Shown piece after piece: positions 15,199-23,900 of a stretch of DNA of 25,166 nt. The stretch lies in the NCBI GenBank assembly GCA_041635475.1, contig JBFKVA010000029.1:1-25166 (forward strand). Direction: 5' to 3'. Under the pieces are notes generated by a model, which worked only from the letters and a program-made list of their open reading frames with translations, did not search any database and had not been told where the DNA came from. Position numbers and translations under genes: made by a program. Within the stretch, counting starts at the first letter, position 1; each line of letters starts with the position of its first letter. The DNA is from GCA-020352575 sp041635475 (lineage in GTDB: Bacteria > Actinomycetota > Acidimicrobiia > Spongiisociales > JAENVV01).

Positions 15199-17192
15199 GC
15201 GTGGGCGGTCTCCCGGACCCGGGCCTTGCCGGACAGGGACCAGAACCCACCGGCTGCCACCACGAAGCCACCCACCCAGACCATCCACTGGAGCGGAAAG
15301 ACGTACATGTCGACGATTGCCCGGTCGCCGCTGATGGACCGCAGCGAGACGTACACGTCGCGGACGACCGAAGTGTCGACGGCTGGTGTCGGCACCGCTT
15401 GGACCCGGTAGTCGTTGATCGTCGGTTCGAGCACGCTCACCAGGTCGCCGTCCCGGCGCAGCTCTATCCGGGCGCCGGTGACGGTTCGCTGGGGTTCGGT
15501 GGTGGTGAAGCCGTTCTCGTAGGTGAGCGTGTAGCCGGCCACCGCCACGGGTTGGTTGCGGGGGAGCGTGATCTCCCGGTCCGTCGTGGCCAGGCCTCCC
15601 GACCCGGCGATACCGATCACGATGACGGCTATCCCGAGGTGAGCCAGCATGCCCCCCCAGTAGCCCCGGTCCCGCCCCACGATCCCGACCAGCGCCGATC
15701 CCCAGGTGGCGCCCCGCTCGACCCGGGCCTTCCCCTGGCGGGCGAGTTCCTTGAGCGGGGGAGTGGCAACGAAGACGGCGAGGACGATCGCAACGAGTGC
15801 GCCCCTCGACCGCACGCCGAGGAGGACCGCCCCCGCTCCCACACCGAGGGCGGCCTGGGCGGGGCCGGCCACCCGGGTCCGGATCGCCGTCCACGACGCC
15901 TGCTTCCAGGGAGCGACCTCGGCGAACCCCATGACGAGGAGAAGCGCGAACGCAAGGGGGAGTGTCGTGGCGTCGAAGAACCCCCGTCCGACTCCCACGG
16001 TACGGGTGGCGAACGCCTCGACGAGGATCGGGTAGATCGTCCCGATGAGCACGGTGAGGGCCCACGCCGACAGGAGCACGTTGTTGACAAGGAGCCCGCC
16101 CTCCCGGCTCACGGCCCGGTCAACGCTGCCGGGCACGGCGACGAGGTGGGCGCGGAGCGCGAAGAGGCCGAGTCCGACGACGACCACCACGACGAAGAAC
16201 CCGAGCAGGAGGGGGCTGATCGCGGACTCGGTGAAGGAGTGGACCGAGGTGATCACCCCCGACCTGGTGAGGAACGTGCCCAGGATCGTGAGGGCGAACG
16301 AGGCGATGACGAGCACGAAGTTCCACGCCTGGAGGGCGCCGCGGCGCACCTGCACCGCCGACGAGTGAAGGAACGCGGTGGCGGTGATCCACGGCAGGAG
16401 CGAGGCGTTCTCGACCGGGTCCCAGCCCCAGTACCCGCCCCAGCCCAGCACCTCGTAGGACCACCAGGCGCCGAGCAGGATCCCGATGGTGAGGAACGAC
16501 CAGGCCAGGAGGGTCAGTCGTCGAGTCCGGTTCACCCACTCCACCCCCGGCGTGCCGAGGAGAAGCGCGGCGATGGCGTAGGCGAACGGGGCGGTCAGCC
16601 CCACATAGCCAAGGTAGAGCATCGGGGGGTGGATGGCCATGAGGATGTGGTTTTGGAGGAGTGGGTTGGGGCCTCTTCCCTCCGCCGGCGCCTCCCCGGC
16701 GACGAACGGCCACCACGACGAGTCTGCGCAGCCGATGGCGGCCGGGGCCGTGCACACCTCGAAGGGGTTGGCGACCGTTGCCATGAGGCCGAAGAAGAAC
16801 ACCGCCACCACCCCCATGACGCCCAGGGCAAGGACGTCGAGGCGGTCGGCGGTTGTCCGCCGGGAGCGCCAGGACCACCCCACGGCCACGGCCAGCACGA
16901 GGCCCCACAGCACGATCGACCCCTCGAGCGCACCCCAAGCCGACGCCACCTTGAACACCAGCGGCGTCGACCGGGCGCTGTGGTTGGCCACGTACCGGAT
17001 TGAGAAGTCGTCGGCGACGAGGCCGGCAACGAGGGCCAGCATCGAGACGGCGGAGCCCCACATGAGCATCATGACCGGGCGACCGAGGTCGGGCAGCGGT
17101 CGGCCGGGTCGGTGGGACAGCGCGGTCAGGGCCAGCCAGGCACCGCCGACCACCCCGGCCACGATCCCCAGGAGGCCGACGACGGCGATCAT
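15195..17192 (-). CDS. ccmF: Cytochrome c haem lyase subunit CcmF
   Basis: This 665-residue polytopic membrane protein receives haem from holo-CcmE and, with CcmH, attaches it to apocytochrome c. The WWD haem-handling motif is present (WGGYWGWDPVENASLLPWIT, about 251-270), preceded by GAWWSYEVLGW. The conserved ANHSARSTPLVFKV around His71 and HPPMLYLGYVGLTAPFA around His188 are family haem-ligand regions. A long outer domain near the C-terminus (about 540-640) ends in a last helix (MVWVGGFVVAAGGFW). The start ATG at 17192 overlaps the ccmE stop (ATGA). Length and motifs are complete. Confidence 0.97.
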   Translation of the reverse strand: MIAVVGLLGIVAGVVGGAWLALTALSHRPGRPLPDLGRPVMMLMWGSAVSMLALVAGLVADDFSIRYVANHSARSTPLVFKVASAWGALEGSIVLWGLVLAVAVGWSWRSRRTTADRLDVLALGVMGVVAVFFFGLMATVANPFEVCTAPAAIGCADSSWWPFVAGEAPAEGRGPNPLLQNHILMAIHPPMLYLGYVGLTAPFAYAIAALLLGTPGVEWVNRTRRLTLLAWSFLTIGILLGAWWSYEVLGWGGYWGWDPVENASLLPWITATAFLHSSAVQVRRGALQAWNFVLVIASFALTILGTFLTRSGVITSVHSFTESAISPLLLGFFVVVVVVGLGLFALRAHLVAVPGSVDRAVSREGGLLVNNVLLSAWALTVLIGTIYPILVEAFATRTVGVGRGFFDATTLPLAFALLLVMGFAEVAPWKQASWTAIRTRVAGPAQAALGVGAGAVLLGVRSRGALVAIVLAVFVATPPLKELARQGKARVERGATWGSALVGIVGRDRGYWGGMLAHLGIAVIVIGIAGSGGLATTDREITLPRNQPVAVAGYTLTYENGFTTTEPQRTVTGARIELRRDGDLVSVLEPTINDYRVQAVPTPAVDTSVVRDVYVSLRSISGDRAIVDMYVFPLQWMVWVGGFVVAAGGFWSLSGKARVRETAHA

Positions 17193-17614
17193 CCGTCGCC
17201 CTCGTCCTCCGGCGGTTGGTAGGTCTCCTCGTGGCGCAGGATGATGCCGGTTGCCTCGTACACCCCATCGTCGAAGGCGCCGTCGAGGAGCACCGGGATG
17301 TCCTCACCGAACAGTTGGGGTGGCGTGGCCCCGGTGCGCACGGGGATCTCCTCGGCGAAGTCGGTGACGACGAACGTGAGCAGGCCGTCGGATTCCACGA
17401 GGCTGCCGGGGACGATCCATCCCCCGAGCCGGAACTCGGTCCCATCGGGAAGTTCGCTCCGCTGGGCCAGCGCTTCGCGGGGTTCGAGGTAGAGGACGGC
17501 GTTGTCGGAGAGGAGTTGGGTGAGAAGCACCCCGGCCAGGACGACGATGAGGGCCACGGCTGATCCGATGAAGAGCTTCCGACCGCCTGGGGTCGGGACG
17601 TCGGGGGTCGTCAC
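17189..17614 (-). CDS. ccmE: Haem chaperone CcmE
   Basis: The 141-residue protein has one N-terminal membrane anchor (FIGSAVALIVVLAGVLLTQLL) and an outer OB-fold domain (FRLGGWIVPGSL, LTFVVTDFAEEIPVRTG, ATGIILRHEETY). The covalent haem-binding histidine is His128 in HEETY, with the conserved Tyr132, so this is the common histidine type and not the cysteine variant. It carries haem from CcmC to CcmF. The start is GTG at 17614, overlapping the ccmD stop (GTGA). The frame is open upstream, but that part lies inside ccmD and ccmC. Confidence 0.94.
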   Translation of the reverse strand: MTTPDVPTPGGRKLFIGSAVALIVVLAGVLLTQLLSDNAVLYLEPREALAQRSELPDGTEFRLGGWIVPGSLVESDGLLTFVVTDFAEEIPVRTGATPPQLFGEDIPVLLDGAFDDGVYEATGIILRHEETYQPPEDEGDG

Positions 17615-17712
17615 GGGCGGTGCTTCCGCCAGCGCATCCCCAGCGAGACGGCGTACCCGGCGATGAAGCCGTACACGACGACGTAGGCGAACACGACCCA
17701 TCCCTCAGCCAC
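17611..17712 (-). CDS. ccmD: Small membrane protein CcmD
   Basis: The 33-residue product consists of one membrane helix (GWVVFAYVVVYGFIAGYAV) followed by a basic cytoplasmic tail (RWRKHRP). This is the topology of CcmD, which helps release holo-CcmE from the CcmABC complex. Its GTG start at 17712 overlaps the end of ccmC by eight bases in another frame, and its stop overlaps the ccmE start. Position between ccmC and ccmE is the main support, as the sequence is too short for more. Genes this small are commonly missed. Confidence 0.85.
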   Translation of the reverse strand: MAEGWVVFAYVVVYGFIAGYAVSLGMRWRKHRP

Positions 17713-18415
17713 GGATCGCCCCCAGGTCGGGTGGTTCCACATCGCTCGTCGCCGGCGCCGGTCCTCGGCGAGCCGCGGCCTGGGCGTAGGCGAGCCGGGT
17801 CCGGCTCACGAGGAACGCCAGGTAGACGAGGGTGAACGCCAGCAGGTTGATGAGGAACGCCAGGAGCATCTCGGAGCTCATCGAGGATCCCTGGGGGGTG
17901 ATGGTCATGCCCTGGTGAAGGGTGCGGAAGATCTCGACCGAGAAGTAGACGGCCGGGACGAGGAGGAACGCAAGGGAGCCGAGGACGGCCGACCGGGTGG
18001 CGCGCACCTCGGGATCCGCCACTGCCCGACGCAGGGCGAGGTAGCCGATGTAGACGAAGAACATGACGGCCGTCGACACGAGGCGGGCGTCGCCCCAGTC
18101 CCAGGCCACTCCCCAGACGGGGTATCCCCAGATCATGCCGGTGACGAGGGCGAGGCCGGTGAAGAAGACCCCGATCTCGGCCGACGCGGCGGCGGTGTGG
18201 TCGGCTCCCGGTTTCCTCCAGACGAGCCACCCGATCGACCCGGCGAGGGTGACCCCGAAGGCGAGGAAGGCCAGCCACGCCGAGGGAACGTGGACGTGGA
18301 AGACCCGGGCGAACTCGCCCTGTACGGCGTCGGGTTGGGTGCTCATGGCCAGGTAGAACCCGGCGCCGAGCGCCACGAGGGCGAGCAGGCTGAGGGTTCG
18401 TTGCAGGAGCTTCAC
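17705..18415 (-). CDS. ccmC: Haem handling protein CcmC
   Basis: The 236-residue protein has six membrane helices. It holds haem at the outer face and passes it to CcmE. The WWD motif WGYPVWGVAWDWGDAR lies at about 96-111. Histidines His40 and His42 (RVFHVHVPSAW) and the later RTLHQGMTI supply the expected haem axial ligand positions. The start is GTG at 18415, overlapping the ccmB stop (GTGA). The C-terminal tail (ATSDVEPPDLGAIRG) overlaps the start of ccmD. Confidence 0.96.
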   Translation of the reverse strand: MKLLQRTLSLLALVALGAGFYLAMSTQPDAVQGEFARVFHVHVPSAWLAFLAFGVTLAGSIGWLVWRKPGADHTAAASAEIGVFFTGLALVTGMIWGYPVWGVAWDWGDARLVSTAVMFFVYIGYLALRRAVADPEVRATRSAVLGSLAFLLVPAVYFSVEIFRTLHQGMTITPQGSSMSSEMLLAFLINLLAFTLVYLAFLVSRTRLAYAQAAARRGPAPATSDVEPPDLGAIRG

Positions 18416-19080
18416 GCTGACTCCTCGAGCGGACGGGATGTGAGCACCCCCGCCGTGAGGACTGCAACGTCCACGAGGGCGAGGAGAGTGACCGGCGCAA
18501 GGATACTGTCGCCGGCGACCAACCGATCGGTGGCGATCGCCGCTCCCACGAGCAGTGGGAAGCTGAGGGCACCGGTGAGGAGCGGCGCCAGGGCGGTCCC
18601 GGCCCCGGTGCCCGCCACGAGGGACCCGGCAATGGTGCCGATCATCCCCAGGCCGAGGGCAGCGAGGACCGCCACCCCCGCCAGGGCCGCCCACGAGGCG
18701 GGAGCCGGGGGAGTGAAGAGGCCGACCACGAGAGGCGCCATGACGAGTTGGAAACCGACGAGGAGGCCGGTGGACGAGATCGTGCGCCCGACGAACGAGG
18801 ACGCCGGGTCGGCGAGGACGAGGGCGAGCATGTCGGACTCGGCGGGGGTGGCCTGGGAGGAGCGTCGGAACGTCACGAACATCCCGAACAGGAGCACGAT
18901 GAGCCAGTAGATGCCGAACCCGACCTCGCTGAGGACCGAGCGCGACGTACTCAGGGCGATGGGTGACAGGAACACCGCCAGGGCGCCGTAGGGGAGAACG
19001 ATCCACAGGACGTCGCCGGCCCGACCCTCGGCAAGAAGGTCGCGCCGGGTGATGGCGAGGGCCTGGCGCCAGAACCTCAT
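18412..19080 (-). CDS. ccmB: Cytochrome c maturation ABC transporter permease CcmB
   Basis: The 222-residue membrane protein has about six helices. It starts with FWRQALAITRRDLLAEGRAGD, the amphipathic N-terminal helix of CcmB, and continues with FRRSSQATPAESDMLALVLA, a recognisable CcmB loop. With CcmA it forms the ATPase complex that frees haem-loaded CcmE from CcmC. The ATG start at 19080 overlaps the ccmA stop (ATGA) and its stop overlaps the ccmC start. Confidence 0.93.
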   Translation of the reverse strand: MRFWRQALAITRRDLLAEGRAGDVLWIVLPYGALAVFLSPIALSTSRSVLSEVGFGIYWLIVLLFGMFVTFRRSSQATPAESDMLALVLADPASSFVGRTISSTGLLVGFQLVMAPLVVGLFTPPAPASWAALAGVAVLAALGLGMIGTIAGSLVAGTGAGTALAPLLTGALSFPLLVGAAIATDRLVAGDSILAPVTLLALVDVAVLTAGVLTSRPLEESA

Positions 19081-19709
19081 GGGCTGAACCGTCCGTTGTC
19101 GAGGAGCAGGGTGCGGCCGACCACCGACGAGGCCCGATCCGGTTCGTGGGACACGACGACCACCGCCCCGCCGGCTGTGGTGGTGCGGTCGATGATCGCG
19201 CCGATGATCCCGGTGGCGTGGCTGTCGAGCCCGGCGAACGGCTCGTCGAGGAGGAGCAGCGTCGGTTCGGTGAGGAGGACGCGGGCGAGGTCGACCCGGC
19301 GCCCCATGCCCTGGGACGCGTTGGCCGCCAGGCGATCGGCCGCTCGGGCCAGGCCGACCACCGCCAGCACCTCGGCGACCCGGGCCTGGTCGACGCCGGC
19401 GAGGGCGGCGACGTAGCGCAGGTTCTCGGCCAGCGTGAGGTGGGGGGAGAGCGCCGGGGTGTGTCCGACGAGGCCGATACCGGGCCTGACGTGGCGGGCC
19501 CTCGACGAGGTGACGTCGACGCCGAGCACCTCCACCGTGCCCGCAGTGGGACGCAGGAGGGTGGCGAGCACCCGGAGGAGGGTCGTCTTGCCCGACCCGT
19601 TGTCGCCGGCGATCCCGAGCGACTGGCCCGCCGCCAGGTCCAGGGAGACGCCCCGCAGGACGGCGGTGTCGCCGCGGTCGACCACGAGATCCTCGACGGC
19701 TACGAGCAT
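19077..19709 (-). CDS. ccmA: Cytochrome c maturation ABC ATPase CcmA
   Basis: The 210-residue ABC ATPase heads the ccm operon. Walker A is GDNGSGKTTLL (35-45), Walker B is LLLLDEPFAGLD and the switch is VVVSHEPDRA. The signature reads NASQGMGRRVDLARVLL, matching the CcmA form (SxGM/QxxR) and not the usual LSGGQ. The N-terminus MLVAVEDLVVDRG supports the ATG at 19709. A GTG 11 codons upstream (19742) is an alternative. No Shine-Dalgarno precedes the ATG, and TAGGCT at 19723-19718 could be a -10 giving a leaderless message. It is divergent from the amino acid dehydrogenase gene. Confidence 0.94.
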   Translation of the reverse strand: MLVAVEDLVVDRGDTAVLRGVSLDLAAGQSLGIAGDNGSGKTTLLRVLATLLRPTAGTVEVLGVDVTSSRARHVRPGIGLVGHTPALSPHLTLAENLRYVAALAGVDQARVAEVLAVVGLARAADRLAANASQGMGRRVDLARVLLTEPTLLLLDEPFAGLDSHATGIIGAIIDRTTTAGGAVVVVSHEPDRASSVVGRTLLLDNGRFSP

Positions 19710-19819
19710 GGGCGGAGAGCCTACTGGCGGGGGCCGTCCCACCTGCCACCGGGACTCCGGCGGGGGTATGCGTCCATGCAGCGTGGATAGTCTTGGGGCA
19801 CACGACGAGAAGGGCCACC

Positions 19820-20854
19820 ATGCTGTTCGATGTCCTGCGGACCAACGGTCATGAAGAGGTCCACGTCTTCAGCGACAAGCCGACCGGGTTGCGCACGGTC
19901 ATCGCCATCCACTCGACGCGGCTTGGCCCGGCCCTCGGTGGGACGCGGTTCTACGACTACCCGACCGAGGCCGCGGCGTTCAACGACGTGTTGCGCCTCT
20001 CGGAGGGCATGAGCTACAAAGCCGCCATGGCCCGGCTGCCACTGGGAGGGGGAAAGGCCATCATCATCGGTGACCCGGCCACCAAGTCCCCGGAGTTGCT
20101 CCGGGCCTACGCCCGACGGGTCGAGCTGCTCGACGGCCGTTACATCACCGCCGAGGACATGAACATCACCACGGCCGATGTCGACATCATGAGCGAGGTC
20201 ACGAGGCACGTGGTCGGGACCACAGGGGGTTCGGGCGATCCCGGGAAGTGGACGGCCCTCGGGGTGCTGGAGGCCATGCGGGCGGCGTTGGCGACGATGG
20301 GCAAGACCGTGGGTGAGTCGTCGGTGATGGTGAGCGGCCTCGGCTCGGTCGGCCGGGCCCTCGTCGAGCTCTTGGCCGGGGAGGGGGCGAAGGTGTTCGG
20401 CACCGACATCCGCCCGGAGGCGGTGACCGCCATGGTCGAGGCCCACGGCATCGAACCGCTGCCACTGGCGAGCGCCATCCGCGAGCGCGTCGACGTGTAC
20501 TCGCCGTGTGCGATTGGGGCGGTCCTCAACGAAGCCACGATCCCCCAGCTGGGGTGCTGGGCGGTGGTGGGCTCGGCCAACAACCAGCTCGCCTCCGAGG
20601 ACGATGCCCGCCGGCTGGCTGCCCGGGGGATCCTGTATGTGCCCGACTTCATCGCCAATGCCGGCGGCCTCATCGACGTGGCCGACGAGCTCGACGGCGA
20701 CATCGACCCCGAGCGGGTGAGGCGTCGGGTGGTGGGTATCGGGGCGACGGTGGCCGAGCTGCTCGAAAGGGCCCACTCGGAGGGGCTCCTGCCCGAGGAG
20801 ATGGCCATCCACATCGCCAAGGAGCGGGTCGCCACCGGCGTCCTCCCCACCTGA
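19820..20854 (+). CDS. Leu/Phe/Val-type amino acid dehydrogenase
   Basis: The 344-residue NAD-dependent enzyme of the Glu/Leu/Phe/Val dehydrogenase family oxidatively deaminates a branched-chain or aromatic amino acid to its keto acid. The substrate-binding part has GPALGGTRFYDY, SEGMSYKAAMARLPLGGGKAII with Lys67 and the catalytic Lys79, and TAEDMNITTADVDIM. The Rossmann domain begins at VMVSGLGSVGRALVELL (GxGxxG). The segment YSPCAIGAVLN and VGSANNQLA are also family signatures. The length fits leucine or valine dehydrogenase and not the longer glutamate enzymes, but the exact substrate is open. The ATG at 19820 has AGAAGGG five bases upstream and is preferred over an in-frame ATG at 19793, which lacks one. 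Confidence 0.93.
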   Translation: MLFDVLRTNGHEEVHVFSDKPTGLRTVIAIHSTRLGPALGGTRFYDYPTEAAAFNDVLRLSEGMSYKAAMARLPLGGGKAIIIGDPATKSPELLRAYARRVELLDGRYITAEDMNITTADVDIMSEVTRHVVGTTGGSGDPGKWTALGVLEAMRAALATMGKTVGESSVMVSGLGSVGRALVELLAGEGAKVFGTDIRPEAVTAMVEAHGIEPLPLASAIRERVDVYSPCAIGAVLNEATIPQLGCWAVVGSANNQLASEDDARRLAARGILYVPDFIANAGGLIDVADELDGDIDPERVRRRVVGIGATVAELLERAHSEGLLPEEMAIHIAKERVATGVLPT

Positions 20855-20855
20855 G

Positions 20856-20912
20856 CCCGTTTTCCCCCGGCCGTTGTCCGCCTGGGGAGGACAAGCGCCG
20901 TGGGAAAACGGG
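20856..20912. terminator. Long inverted repeat between convergent genes, probable bidirectional terminator
   Basis: Perfect 11-base arms CCCGTTTTCCC (20856-20866) and GGGAAAACGGG (20902-20912) enclose a second nested pair, TTGTCC (20874-20879) and GGACAA (20889-20894). The structure fills almost the whole gap between the dehydrogenase stop (20854) and the stop of the large secreted protein (20919). The A/T core inside the arms is exceptional in this GC-rich DNA. There is no T-run after the outer stem. Confidence 0.7.
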
Positions 20913-20918
20913 TTGTGG

Positions 20919-23900
20919 TCAGGCCCGCTTGGGACGGGCCACCTGGATGGTGATTGGCTCAGACTCCGCCGAGTTGCCGGCGGCGTCCGTCGCACGTGCC
21001 ACTACTTCGTACCTCCCCTTGGGAAGGTCAGCGAGTTCGGCCACCCATGCCCCTTCCGCGGGGGTTGCTTCCACCTCGGCACTCAGGGCGCCCTTGGCAG
21101 TGAAGATCTCAAAGATGACTTTGACCACACCCGATCCGTCCGCCCCGTCGGCAAGGCTGGGATCCTCGGCGAGTGCCTCCAGGCTGACTGTGACCGTTCC
21201 CACGCCGGTGAATCGCGACCGGTGTGGGGTGAGCCACGTCGGGGAGGGCGGGCTGGTGTCGATGCCGAATGTGGCTTGTTCCACTCGCGTGTTGCCGACG
21301 TTGTCGGTTGTTGTGACCTCGACCACGTGTTGGCCTTCGTCGGCGACCCTGAGGAGGTGGGGCGAGTTGAACGGAACCGCGGTCCCACCGTTGAGGCTGT
21401 ACTCAAGCGAGGCGATGCCGCTGCCAGCATCGGATACCGCGAGGGAGATCGTGACCGGGGCGTTCGTCCATGCCTCCGGAACGCCGGTCGTGACGACTTC
21501 CGGCGGGGTCGTGTCCAGGATGACGGTCACCAGGCTCGGCGTGGGTTGGGTGGCGCAGGGATCGGACGCGATGAGGCTGAAGTCGAGTCGACCGTCGGCG
21601 AAGGACGTGAAGGACACCGCGTCGCCACTGTCGAGTGTCGTCGCGTAGCCGCTGCCTTCGGTGTCTTCGGCGTCCACCCTGATCGTGAGGTGCCCGTCGC
21701 CCCAGAAGCCATCGATGCCCCGCGCCACGATCGTGCTCTTCGGCCCGACGAACACATCGGTTCCGACGGAGTAGCCGTTGCTGATCTCGAGGGTCGCTGA
21801 CGGCGGATCCGGGTCGGCTTTGTCAGGGGATGGGTCATCGAAGTAGGCCGGGAAGTTGACTGGGTTCCCCGGACGGTGCTCCGGTGTCTCCCAGTCGACG
21901 AAGAGCCTGCGGAAGGCCAGGTCCCTGAGCACACAGCTCTCCCACAAGGGGAACTGCCCGGTCCCGGCGTGAGGCCCCGGCGATGGCCCGAAGATGGGGG
22001 ATGAGTCGGCGCGCCACGCATGGTCGCCGTCAATCGACCGCAGCCACTGGGGGGCCGCGGGAGGTGGGTCGTCGTCGCCACCACCGCCGAAGAAGGGAGG
22101 TTCGGCGACGAAGACGTGGAAGTGCGCCGCCGGGTCTGGGCTGTCGGTGAGGTTGTCGGCGAGTGATGTGAAGACCACGACCCCGTTCGCCGCGACCCTG
22201 GGGTTGTTGGAGATCGCGTCTCCGAGCGAACCGTCGGGCGCCAAGCTCACCACGGCGCCCGCACCGGCTTGGCTGTCCCAGATCGAGACCTGCCCGGACG
22301 TGTTGTACGCCAGGACGCTCCCCCCGACAGCGCTCAACCCCGAGGCGCCGGCAACCTCTCGCGTGATGTCTCCCGTGAGGGTGTCGAATCGGAAGGTGTT
22401 GCTGCCCGACACGCCAGCAACAAGGTCGCTTGCCGTCGAGGAAAAGAACACGGAGGAGCCTCCGTCCCCGAACCAGGCGTGTGACACCCCGTCCGACACG
22501 ACGTTGGAGCCGAGGTGGGAGTGGCTGACAAGCTGCGATGTGTCGGTGTCGGCGTCCCACATCCAGACCTGGAAGCTCAACTCCCCGTTGATGTTCTGCG
22601 CGTTCGTCGAGTAGAGCACTCTTTCGCCGTTGAACAGGATGTCGAGTTGGCAGCTTCCGGAGTTGCCGGCCTGCCCGAAGTTGTTCTTGCTGACCAGTTC
22701 GACAGTCCCGGTGCTCATGTTCTTGCGCACCACCTGTGACCATGCTGAGCCAAAGAGGTTGTTGGCGTTGGACGAGAAGACGATGTGTTGCCCCGAGGAG
22801 TCGACGGCAAACCTGGTGCAGGCGATGTTGTTGCCCGTTGCCGGCTCGCCGGAGGCAGTGGTGCTCACCAACTCGGTGATGCCGGTCTGTGTGTCGTGCC
22901 GGTACACGTGCCGGGGTTGGTAGGGAGCGACTCCCCAGGACACAAGGTTCGTGGCGAGCGAAGCGAACACCACGTACCGCCCATTTCCACTGATCGCCGG
23001 CTGCGCACTGTGGTCGTTGCCCTGGGTCCCGTCGGAGGCGACGCTGACGCGGCGGGTCTCGCCGGTCACCCGATCGCGCCAGAACACGTCTTGTTTTTCG
23101 TTCGTGTCGCCGTCAACGAGGTCGGTTGCCTCGGAGAAGAACACGACGTAGCGGCCGTCGTCGGAAATGTCGGGCATATACGACGGGCCGTTCGGCTGGG
23201 ATCCCTCCGGGTTGAGATCGATCTGCCCAACGACCGGCGACAGTCGAGGCGGGCCCGATGGCTTGCCGATTTCGAGGTCAGTCAACCCCACGGTCATGAC
23301 GTTGGCGTTCTCGAAGAACTGGTAGTAGGCATATGGGACGCCGACGAGGTCGCTCAGGACGAGGTCGAGGGTCGGCCCGTCGAGGAGTGCCAGCTTGGTG
23401 AGGGTCACTGCGTTGGTATAGGCCGCGAACCCGGACGGGTCGAACTCGTCGTCGGGCCCGAGCCTGCCGTCCGGCCCGCCGTGGTGCCCGTCCCCGAGCC
23501 CCAGGTACCGATCGAGCCGGGCGTGGTCCCCTTCGGCGAAGAGCGGGATGACGGTACCGTCGGTGAGTGTCACCTCTGTCTGCGAGATGAGGGTTGACGG
23601 AGCCTCCAGGGCCAGTAGTACGTCTGCGAGGGCGAGGTCGAACTTCTCTTCCAGGAAGAGGGCGATGAGCAGTTCCGCCCTTTCCCTGAGTTCGGTCTTC
23701 ATTGCCACGATGTCGGGGCGAATCGGGTTGAGGAGTGGATCGATGAGGTCGCCGAGGACGTCGGACACGAGGAGCAGCGATGCGAGTACGTCGCTTGTCA
23801 CGTCGGGAGCCCCAAGCATCGGGATCAAGTGATCAAGAATGAATGGCTCGGTCTCGTGGGCCAGGACCATGGCGAGTCCGATGCCGTCCTCACACTCCCT

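Noticed and set aside
15201..17003. Long open frame on the plus strand (about 600 codons)
   Set aside because: It is antisense to ccmF, which has full length, the WWD motif and overlapping neighbours. The plus-strand frame has low-complexity composition.
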